A stretch of DNA of 13,501 nt from an uncultured Xanthobacteraceae bacterium (lineage in GTDB: Bacteria > Pseudomonadota > Alphaproteobacteria > Rhizobiales > Xanthobacteraceae), in the NCBI GenBank assembly GCA_955652195.1, contig CATPBC010000191.1, forward strand, positions 1 through 13,501. Direction: 5' to 3'. The stretch's first letter is position 1, and each line of letters begins with the position of its first letter. A model generated the notes under the pieces. The model was not told the origin of the DNA. It saw only the letters and a program-made list of their open reading frames with translations, and made no database searches. A program made the translations under genes and the position numbers. Shown here piece after piece: positions 6,981 through 13,501 of this stretch.

Positions 6981-8276
6981 ATGCCGGGCAACGCCAGCGA
7001 AAACAAGGGTCTAGCCGAAGCAAATCCTGCCTGGTACGCGGCCGGGCTCGATCACGTCTGGCTGCCCTATGCGCAAATGAAGACGGCGTCCCTTCCGCTT
7101 GCTGTCGCAGCGACGCACGGCAGCCGGATCGTGCTGGCTGATGGACGCGAATTAATCGACGGCATCGCGTCGTGGTGGACCGCGTGTCACGGCTACAATC
7201 ATCCGCATATCCGCGCGGCCGTTGAGCGCCAGCTCGCGACCATGCCGCATGTGATGTTCGGCGGCCTGGTACACGAACAGGCTTTGACGCTGGCCCACCG
7301 GCTGACCGGCATGCTCGGTCCGCATGGTCTCGATCGCGTGTTCTTTAGCGAATCCGGCTCAGTTGCCGTGGAGGTCGCGCTGAAAATGGCGCTGCAGTAT
7401 TGGCGCAATTGCGGCGTTCGCGGCCGCGAGCAGATCGTGGCGTTCAAGGGCGGCTACCATGGCGACACGACCGGCGCGATGGCCGTTTCCGATCCGCAGA
7501 GCGGCTTTCATGGCTCGCTTGCCGGATTGCTGCCGCGGCAAATCATTGTCGATCTCCCGCTTGACGAGGCGAGCACGACCGCTCTCGACGCCCTCTTGGC
7601 GGAACAGGCCGAGCGCATCGCCGCGATCATTGTCGAACCTCTGGTGCAGGGTGCCGGCGGCATGCGTTTACATGACGCGGGGGTGCTCCAGACGCTGCGG
7701 GCGCTGGCCGATCGTCATGAGCTCTTGTTGATCTTCGACGAAATCTTTACCGGCTTCGGCCGCACCGGGACGATGTTCGCCTTCGAGCAAGCGGGCGTCA
7801 CGCCGGACATCATCACGCTTTCTAAGGCGTTGACCGGCGGTACCCTGCCGCTTGCCGCAACGGTAGCGCAGCGAAAAGTGTTCGACGCGTTCTGGTCGGA
7901 CGATCCAGCAAAAGCCTTGATGCACGGGCCGACCTTTATGGCAAACGCACTGGCCTGTGCTGCCGCCAACGCCTCCCTCGATCTATTCGCGCGCGAACCG
8001 CGGCTCGCTCAGGTCGGCAGAATCGAAAGCCTGCTGCGCGAGGGTCTCGAGCCATGCCGCAAACTTGCAGAGGTCGAAGACGTGCGGGTCAAGGGCGCCA
8101 CTGGCGTGGTCGAGCTCAAACGCATCGAAAATCTCAACCGTCTGCGACAGCGCTTTATCGATGAAGGGGTTTTTGTTCGGCCATTTGGCTCGATCGTTTA
8201 CTTGACGCCGGCTCTTACAATCGCCGAGGACGACTTGCTGAAGCTGACCGGCGCGATTCGGCGTGTTCTCGCCTAA
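6981..8276 (+). CDS. bioA: Adenosylmethionine-8-amino-7-oxononanoate aminotransferase (DAPA synthase)
   Basis: BioA (431 residues) is a class III PLP aminotransferase that uses S-adenosylmethionine as amino donor to turn 8-amino-7-oxononanoate, the BioF product, into 7,8-diaminopelargonate, the BioD substrate. Characteristic blocks are VWLPYAQMKT (26-35), SWWTACHGYNHP (64-75), SGSVAVEVALKMA (125-137), GGYHGDTTGAM (157-167), FDEIFTGFGRTG (252-263) with the PLP-binding ASP253, and LSKALTGGTLPLAAT (280-294) with the Schiff-base LYS282. The WWTACHGY block and the linkage to bioF-bioD distinguish it from other class III aminotransferases. Length fits the family (about 420-430). The chosen ATG at 6981 has no strong ribosome binding site; another ATG at 6968 is out of frame. 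It diverges from bioF by 164 bp. Confidence 0.95.
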   Translation: MPGNASENKGLAEANPAWYAAGLDHVWLPYAQMKTASLPLAVAATHGSRIVLADGRELIDGIASWWTACHGYNHPHIRAAVERQLATMPHVMFGGLVHEQALTLAHRLTGMLGPHGLDRVFFSESGSVAVEVALKMALQYWRNCGVRGREQIVAFKGGYHGDTTGAMAVSDPQSGFHGSLAGLLPRQIIVDLPLDEASTTALDALLAEQAERIAAIIVEPLVQGAGGMRLHDAGVLQTLRALADRHELLLIFDEIFTGFGRTGTMFAFEQAGVTPDIITLSKALTGGTLPLAATVAQRKVFDAFWSDDPAKALMHGPTFMANALACAAANASLDLFAREPRLAQVGRIESLLREGLEPCRKLAEVEDVRVKGATGVVELKRIENLNRLRQRFIDEGVFVRPFGSIVYLTPALTIAEDDLLKLTGAIRRVLA

Positions 8277-8286
8277 CGGGCGATCG

Positions 8287-8305
8287 CCGCGCGTCCCGCG
8301 GTTTT
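8287..8305 (+). terminator. Probable intrinsic terminator after bioA
   Basis: CCGCG at 8287-8291 and CGCGG at 8297-8301 form a GC-only 5-bp stem with a 5-nt loop, followed at once by TTTT (8302-8305). It lies 10 bp after the bioA stop in the convergent gap before rimO. The stem and T run are short. Confidence 0.45.
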
Positions 8306-8319
8306 GAGCGTTCAGAAAT

Positions 8320-9639
8320 TCAGTATCCAACCACCGCGCCATGGAGATCGTAGGCATCGGCATGCTCGATCCGCACCGTCGCAATTTCCCCGACGCGTAA
8401 CGGGCGGTGGCTCGTAACATGAACCGCGCCATCGATCTGCGGGGCATCGCCCTTGCTGCGGCCCTTGGCCCCGCTCGATCCGACTTCGTCGATAATGACC
8501 TGTTCGCGATTGCCGATCCTGCGTTTGAGGCGCTTATGCGAAATGGCCTGCTGGTGCTCCATTAAGCGATGCCAACGCTGCTCCTTGACGTCGTTCGGCA
8601 CCGGCGCAGCGAGATCGTTCGCCACTGCGCCGGCAACCGGCTCGTAGCGGAAGCAGCCAACCCGATCGAGCTGTGCCTGCGCGAGCCAATCCAATAACTG
8701 AACGAAATCCTCTTCGGTCTCGCCTGGAAAGCCAACGATGAAGGTTGAGCGAATGGTCAAGCTCGGGCACGCGTCCCGCCACGCTGCGATGCGCTTAAGC
8801 GTCTCCGCTTGCGCTACCGGCCGGCGCATGCGTTTGAGCACCGCCGGGCTGGCATGCTGGAATGGCACGTCGAGATAAGGGAGCACTTTGCCGTCCGCCA
8901 TGAGTGTGATGACTTCATCGACATGCGGGTATGGGTACACGTAGTGCAGTCGTACCCAGACGCCGAGCTCGCCAAGCTCGCGCACGAGATCGATAAATTT
9001 GGCCCGCACCTGCCGGTCTTTCCACTTACTGGCCTCGTATTTCAGGTCGGTGCCGTAGGCCGACGTATCCTGCGATATGACAAGAAGCTCCTTGACGCCG
9101 GCGCCGACGAGCCGTTCGGCCTCGCGCAGGACATCGGCCGCCGGGCGCGATACCAGATCGCCGCGCAATTTTGGGATGATGCAGAAGGTGCAGCGATTAT
9201 TACAACCCTCTGAAATCTTTAAATAAGCGTAGTGCCGCGGCGTCAGTTTTATGCCTTGCGGCGGGATCAGATCGGCATACGGATCATGCGCTGGCGGAGC
9301 CGCCCGATGCACGGCATCGAGCACGCTTTCATACTGCTGCGGTCCAGTGACCGCGAACACGCCAGGATGCTTGCTTGTGATCTTTTCCGGTTCGGCGCCC
9401 ATGCAGCCGGTGACGATCACCTTGCCGTTCTCCGCCATTGCGGCGCCGATCGCGGCTAGCGACTCCGCCTGCGCGCTGTCGAGAAAACCGCAGGTATTCA
9501 CGATGGCGAGATCGGCGCCGGAATGCTCGCGCGCGAGTTCATAACCCTCAGCACGGAGCCGTGTAATGATCCGCTCGGAATCGACCAAGGCTTTCGGGCA
9601 GCCGAGCGAGACGAAGGAAATGCGGGGCGGACGGTTCAT
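8320..9639 (-). CDS. rimO: Ribosomal protein S12 methylthiotransferase
   Basis: RimO (439 residues) is a radical-SAM methylthiotransferase that modifies the conserved aspartate of ribosomal protein S12 (ASP88 in E. coli numbering). The N-terminal UPF0004 domain supplies three cysteines for the auxiliary iron-sulfur cluster: CYS14 in [15 protein letters not shown]50 in NTCGF and CYS79 in TGCMGA. The radical-SAM cluster cysteines are CYS146, CYS150 and CYS153 in [12 protein letters not shown]-terminal TRAM domain spans roughly 372-439. [12 protein letters not shown] and the short C-terminus separate RimO from MiaB and MtaB. Length is normal. The ATG at 9639 cannot be extended because the next upstream ATG meets a TGA immediately. 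It appears to be monocistronic, converging on bioA and diverging from the lipoprotein gene at 9971. Confidence 0.96.
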   Translation of the reverse strand: MNRPPRISFVSLGCPKALVDSERIITRLRAEGYELAREHSGADLAIVNTCGFLDSAQAESLAAIGAAMAENGKVIVTGCMGAEPEKITSKHPGVFAVTGPQQYESVLDAVHRAAPPAHDPYADLIPPQGIKLTPRHYAYLKISEGCNNRCTFCIIPKLRGDLVSRPAADVLREAERLVGAGVKELLVISQDTSAYGTDLKYEASKWKDRQVRAKFIDLVRELGELGVWVRLHYVYPYPHVDEVITLMADGKVLPYLDVPFQHASPAVLKRMRRPVAQAETLKRIAAWRDACPSLTIRSTFIVGFPGETEEDFVQLLDWLAQAQLDRVGCFRYEPVAGAVANDLAAPVPNDVKEQRWHRLMEHQQAISHKRLKRRIGNREQVIIDEVGSSGAKGRSKGDAPQIDGAVHVTSHRPLRVGEIATVRIEHADAYDLHGAVVGY

Positions 9640-9970
9640 CGTGGACCGTTCATAGCATGCTGGGTGCGGGCTGATAGCGCATCGGCATCCAGTGTAGAAA
9701 GGTCCTGGTGCAGAGACGTTCTCGCGCAGATAAGGCCCGAGCCGCTATTCCGCCATCAAAAAGTCTGCCCAGTACCCTCAATTCACCGCGCCCGACCAGC
9801 ATTGCTGGGAACTTCTTCGGGGGAAATTAAGGATTTCGCGGTCTCCTTCGATCAGCGATGGGGCTTCGGGGTGCAGTCTCTCTTCAACGCCGTTGGTTTG
9901 CGGTCGGCCCAATACGGTCTGGGCCGCATCTTGGTTCGGCTGTTGCGGGGCTGACCTGACGCGTAAGCGT
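9640..9970. other. 331-bp divergent intergenic region, rimO / LysM lipoprotein
   Basis: No gene or RNA is recognised here. The right-hand part contains a perfect inverted repeat CGGGCCCA-type arm pair: GGCCCA at 9906-9911 and TGGGCC at 9920-9925, extended by one C-G pair, with an 8-nt loop. An open frame crosses much of the region on the plus strand, ending at the TGA at 9952-9954; its last third has codon-like composition but no convincing start. The region should hold the promoters of both flanking genes. I find no clear -35/-10 pair. Confidence 0.4.
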
Positions 9971-11077
9971 ATGGTTCGACGAGCGCATATTGCGGTTTTG
10001 CTGCTTGCCGTCTGCCTGGGCGGCTGTGGCGGCTATGCGATGTTCGACCCCGCAAGCACCGCCGCTTTATCCTCCTCGGGCGCTTCGGCACCGACGCAGA
10101 ACACCGGCTCGGTAACGGGCTCGACAGACAAAAGGGATGCGGCGACGCTTAACGCGCTGTTTGCCAGCGCCGGTCAAGGCGGATCGGATGACCGCGCGGC
10201 GCTAACCGTCGCCAAACCCGTTGTGCTTGCGAGCACGGGCGATGTCTCCGGGCAGCCCGCCCGTCCGTCGGCCAAGGAAACGGTCGAACCGCGCGGCCGC
10301 GCTTATCTGTTCCGCGGCGTAGCCGGCCTCATCTATTCACGCGGCATGGACAGTTTGGCCGATCGCATCCGCCACGCTGGAATCCCGGCGAGCGTACAAA
10401 CCTATCTGACGTGGCGCGGCGCCGTCGAGCAAGCCATTGCGGATTATCGGCGCGACCCTGCGCCGATCATCCTCATCGGCCATTCCATGGGAGGCGATTC
10501 AGCTCTCGCACTTGCCGAGCGGCTCAACAGCGAAAGCATCCCGGTGAGCCTCCTCGTGACCTACGATCCGAGCCGGATCGCCGACGACGTACCGCCAAAC
10601 GTCGAGCGTTACATCAATATCTTTCAGTCATCGAACATCATGGGTGGCGGCAACGTCGTGCAAGGCTCCCGGTTTCACGGGCATTACGCGAGCTTCAATC
10701 TGAAGGACCACAGCGAGATCATTCATATCAACATCGAGAAAGCCGAGCCCATCCAGGAGCAGCTGGTGAATAAAATCGTGCGGCTGTCGGGAACGCCGGC
10801 AGCCGCGCAAGGCGAGGCCGTCCCATTGCACCTACAGGTGCCCGCCGACGCGGCCATCGAACTGTGGGATTCTGGCTTCCCGGTCCAAGCCCATGCCGGC
10901 GACACGCTCAAATCGCTGGCGGCGGCATATCACGTTCCGTTGTGGTCGCTCGCTGAAAGCAACGCGGTCTCGGTGCGTGCACCCTTGGCCGAAGGGCAGC
11001 GCGTCGTCATCCCGCGCCATGTGGTGCCGATGGCGACGCCGAGCACGGTCACAAGCTACGCACCCACCGGGCGCTGA
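9971..11077 (+). CDS. Lipoprotein with alpha/beta-hydrolase-type serine domain and C-terminal LysM domain
   Basis: The ATG at 9971 gives 368 residues; an upstream start at 9893 is open but would put 26 polar residues before the signal peptide. Residues 1-18 form a lipoprotein signal (RR at 3-4, hydrophobic core 7-16) with lipobox LGGC and lipidated CYS19. A low-complexity, SER/ALA/THR-rich linker follows to about 105. Residues about 110-275 look like an alpha/beta hydrolase: nucleophile elbow GHSMGGD at 170-176 (SER172), a candidate acid ASP199 in TYDPS, and a candidate HIS247 in KDHSEI. Residues about 303-349 resemble a LysM domain (AGDTLKSLAAAYHVP, then LAEGQRVVIP), which in other proteins binds peptidoglycan or chitin-like glycans. 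It is probably anchored in the envelope and held at the wall. The substrate is unknown; lipase, esterase and amidase activities are all possible. Confidence 0.82.
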   Translation: MVRRAHIAVLLLAVCLGGCGGYAMFDPASTAALSSSGASAPTQNTGSVTGSTDKRDAATLNALFASAGQGGSDDRAALTVAKPVVLASTGDVSGQPARPSAKETVEPRGRAYLFRGVAGLIYSRGMDSLADRIRHAGIPASVQTYLTWRGAVEQAIADYRRDPAPIILIGHSMGGDSALALAERLNSESIPVSLLVTYDPSRIADDVPPNVERYINIFQSSNIMGGGNVVQGSRFHGHYASFNLKDHSEIIHINIEKAEPIQEQLVNKIVRLSGTPAAAQGEAVPLHLQVPADAAIELWDSGFPVQAHAGDTLKSLAAAYHVPLWSLAESNAVSVRAPLAEGQRVVIPRHVVPMATPSTVTSYAPTGR

Positions 11078-11103
11078 CCCAGATTTGCGCCAGCCGTTTC
11101 GCT

Positions 11104-11159
11104 TAGAGCGAATTCCATCCAGAATTTAATCGCCAGAATTTAATCGATTGTCGCTCTAG
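11104..11159. repeat. Tandem 14-bp repeat bracketed by inverted TAGAGCGA ends
   Basis: Two exact tandem copies of CCAGAATTTAATCG occupy 11119-11132 and 11133-11146. They are flanked by TAGAGCGA at 11104-11111 and its reverse complement TCGCTCTA at 11151-11158. The element fills the 78-bp convergent gap between the lipoprotein gene and the cysteine-rich gene. Its right end, CTAG at 11156-11159, contains the TAG stop codon of the minus-strand cysteine-rich gene. The GAGCGA/TCGCTC ends are of a kind I associate with intergenic repeats in Bradyrhizobium relatives; that link is from memory. Confidence 0.75.
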
Positions 11160-11437
11160 CAGTGCGGGGCGAGGCAGAGCCCGCTTGGCTGGAAGCAGCG
11201 CCAGAACGGCACCGGGGTAGATTGGCCGTTCAGGCAAGTATTCACTGTGCACCAATTGAACTGATCGCAATCGGACACGCAGCGGCCGCTCGGCTGCGCG
11301 CAGGCGCCTGTAGGTTTGCTTGCCGTTTTGGTTGCTCTTGCATGTTTCGCTGCCAGAGCAGGAGACAGCGACGCCGCGCAAAACGCTACCGCAAGCGCGA
11401 CAGCAGCGATCGATTTTTTGGACATATTTTTGGACAT
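11156..11437 (-). CDS. Small secreted cysteine-rich protein, function unknown
   Basis: I do not recognise this family. The ATG at 11435-11437 gives 93 residues and has the strongest ribosome binding site in the window, GGGAGGG at 11444-11450 with a 6-nt spacer; an in-frame ATG at 11458 is less well placed. A Sec signal peptide is clear: lysines near the start, a hydrophobic ALA/VAL core, and a cleavage site after SPALA. The mature part (about 64 residues) has a basic, THR/LYS/ALA-rich stretch and then eight cysteines, with gaps of 6, 3, 5, 4, 12, 6 and 4 residues. A CxQPSGxC unit occurs twice, as CAQPSGRC and CFQPSGLC. All this fits a disulfide-stabilised periplasmic or secreted protein. It converges on the LysM lipoprotein gene, and its stop codon lies within a repeat end. 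Confidence 0.75.
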   Translation of the reverse strand: MSKNMSKKSIAAVALAVAFCAASLSPALAAKHARATKTASKPTGACAQPSGRCVSDCDQFNWCTVNTCLNGQSTPVPFWRCFQPSGLCLAPHC

Positions 11438-11469
11438 GGACGGCCCTCCCAGACTCATTCCCCAAACAA

Positions 11470-11497
11470 ATTAGCCAAAATCATAACGAAGCGACAA
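11470..11497 (-). promoter_or_regulatory. Candidate promoter of the cysteine-rich gene
   Basis: On the minus strand TTGTCG (11492-11497) and GCTAAT (11470-11475) are 16 bp apart, each matching four of six consensus bases. The start point would be near 11463, giving a leader of about 25 nt that contains the strong ribosome binding site. A run of seven A residues on that strand (T at 11505-11511) lies just upstream and could act as an UP-like element. Confidence 0.35.
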
Positions 11498-11522
11498 GCC
11501 GCGGTTTTTTTGTAATTCGCAG

Positions 11523-11598
11523 CTAGTGTCCCGATTCCGAAGTTCGCACGCTTTGTCGGCACGCTCTCATGCGAACTTCGGAATTAAAGGGACATGAT
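11523..11598 (-). repeat. Palindromic repeat element 1 (left member of inverted pair)
   Basis: Read on the minus strand this element has an outer stem TGTCCC/GGGACA (11589-11594 with 11527-11532), a 4-nt bulge TTTA on the 5' side and one base on the 3' side, and a perfect 15-bp inner stem ATTCCGAAGTTCGCA (11570-11584 with 11534-11548). The loop is 21 nt, beginning TGAGAGC. The terminal CACTAG (11523-11528) is shared with element 2; the opposite end is degenerate. It is homologous to element 2 but in reverse orientation. No protein-coding content. Confidence 0.88.
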
Positions 11599-11606
11599 AT
11601 ATAATT

Positions 11607-11683
11607 CTAGTGCGGTTTTTGGATTTGAAGTTCCTATGAGAGCTTCCGACCGAGCTGTAGGAACTTCAAATCCACCGCACTAG
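11607..11683 (+). repeat. Palindromic repeat element 2 (right member of inverted pair)
   Basis: This element has a perfect 10-bp outer stem CTAGTGCGGT/ACCGCACTAG (11607-11616 with 11674-11683), a TTTT bulge on the 5' side (11617-11620), and a perfect 16-bp inner stem (11621-11636 with 11658-11673) containing GAAGTTC/GAACTTC. The loop is 21 nt and starts TGAGAGC, as in element 1. Its last four bases, CTAG, overlap the 3' end of queF and supply the TAG stop codon on the minus strand. The two elements are 8 bp apart (AT-only spacer 11599-11606), the arrangement seen in paired REP (BIME) elements. Confidence 0.9.
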
Positions 11684-12132
11684 CCCCGCGCGCGGTAAGT
11701 AGCAACACCCTGGTCCGGCGCCCAAACGCCGGACGGCATCTTACCGGGCTGCCAAAACACATCGATCGGCATTCCCCCGCGGGGATGAAAATAGCCGCCG
11801 ATGCGGAGCCATTTTGGCCTTAACAGCGCGACCAGTTTTTTCCCGATGGCGACCGTGCAGTCCTCATGAAAGGCGCCGTGGTTGCGGTAGCTGTTGAGAT
11901 AGAGCTTCAGAGATTTCGATTCCACGAGCCAGCCTTTCGGGACGTAATCGATGACGAGCGTGGCAAAATCTGGCTGGCCGGTAATAGGGCAGATCGCGGT
12001 AAATTCCGGGAAAGTGAAGCGCGCCACATAGTTCGTGTCCGGATGCGGATCGCGCACGCGCTCGAGCACCGCATCGGCCGGCGATGCGGGTATCGGCACA
12101 GAACGGCCGAGCTGGCGTGGTTTGGTCCTCAT
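11680..12132 (-). CDS. queF: NADPH-dependent 7-cyano-7-deazaguanine reductase (preQ1 synthase)
   Basis: QueF (150 residues) reduces the nitrile of preQ0 to the amine of preQ1, a committed step toward queuosine in tRNA anticodons. It is the short, type I form of the tunnelling-fold family. The catalytic CYS48 sits in [13 protein letters not shown], with ASP55 as the proton donor; the diagnostic QueF motif ESKSLK at 71-76 is followed by [12 protein letters not shown] (80-91). The C-terminal [14 protein letters not shown] end is family-like, so the protein is complete even though its TAG stop falls in the end of repeat element 2. There is no purine-rich ribosome binding site before the ATG; the space holds an inverted repeat instead. 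No other queuosine genes are in the window. Confidence 0.96.
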   Translation of the reverse strand: MRTKPRQLGRSVPIPASPADAVLERVRDPHPDTNYVARFTFPEFTAICPITGQPDFATLVIDYVPKGWLVESKSLKLYLNSYRNHGAFHEDCTVAIGKKLVALLRPKWLRIGGYFHPRGGMPIDVFWQPGKMPSGVWAPDQGVATYRARG

Positions 12133-12167
12133 ACGACCGTATTGGGTCGTTTCTTTGCGCCCGTCAA
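12133..12167 (-). promoter_or_regulatory. Candidate leaderless promoter and palindrome upstream of queF
   Basis: Reading toward queF, TTGACG (12162-12167) matches five of six -35 bases and lies 35 nt before the A of the ATG, so transcription could start at or near the start codon. A perfect 6-bp inverted repeat ACGACC/GGTCGT (12133-12138 and 12145-12150, 6-nt loop) abuts the ATG. The -10 match is poor. The palindrome could be an operator or, if transcribed, a translation-blocking hairpin. Confidence 0.3.

Positions 12168-13501
<1,334 letters not shown>

Noticed and set aside
9523..9954. Plus-strand open frame of 143 codons across the rimO start and the following gap
   Set aside because: Its first third is antisense to rimO and it has no ribosome binding site or recognised motif. 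The final segment reads somewhat like coding sequence but no start supports a short gene there.
9971..11077. The GHSMGG hydrolase as a BioH-type pimeloyl-ACP methyl esterase, given the nearby biotin genes
   Set aside because: BioH is a soluble cytoplasmic enzyme of about 250 residues. This protein has a lipoprotein signal, a long linker and a LysM domain, and rimO lies between it and the bio genes.
11505..11511. Run of seven T residues as a terminator tail
   Set aside because: The preceding GACAAGCCGCGG forms no stable hairpin, and no plus-strand gene ends there.
11527..11683. The palindromes at 11527-11683 as ordinary intrinsic terminators
   Set aside because: Neither hairpin is followed by a U run in either direction, and the bulge, loop and terminal sequences are shared between two copies, which points to a repeat family.

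Overview
The window looks like a chromosomal segment from a GC-rich alphaproteobacterium, most likely a Hyphomicrobiales (Rhizobiales) member near the Bradyrhizobiaceae/Xanthobacteraceae. The supports are a rhizobial-type phosphatidylcholine synthase, a UbiH-like hydroxylase with the motif style usual in that group, a malyl-CoA-lyase-type CoA ester lyase, a short (type I) QueF, and palindromic repeats of the sort that fill intergenic space in these genomes. I see no phage, integrase, transposase, CRISPR array, tRNA or rRNA.

Layout. From the left edge to 2247, on the minus strand, a UbiH/UbiF-type FAD hydroxylase is followed by a malyl-CoA-lyase-like gene that runs off the left edge. From 2364 to 4923, on the plus strand, come phosphatidylcholine synthase, a zeta-crystallin-type quinone oxidoreductase with a good ribosome binding site and promoter candidate, and a CPBP (CAAX-type) membrane protease 28 bp behind it. 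From 4962 to 8276 lies a split biotin locus: bioF-bioD on minus, divergent from bioA on plus. Together these three convert pimeloyl thioester plus alanine to dethiobiotin; bioB, bioC and bioH are not here. rimO (minus) converges on bioA.

From 9640 to 12132 the segment is less ordinary. A 331-bp gap leads to a lipoprotein carrying a serine-hydrolase domain and a C-terminal LysM domain. It converges on a small secreted protein with eight cysteines in its predicted mature part. Then comes a pair of related palindromic elements in inverted orientation, and then queF (queuosine pathway). The stop codons of both the cysteine-rich gene and queF lie in CTAG tetranucleotides at the ends of palindromic repeats. 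eno (enolase) starts at 12381 and runs off the right edge.

Most genes are housekeeping. No clear multi-gene novel system is visible. The best leads are the paired repeats at 11523-11683, whose stems differ by compensating changes; the repeat-supplied stop codons; the LysM hydrolase lipoprotein; the internally duplicated cysteine-rich protein; and a long hairpin in the bioF/bioA divergent region.
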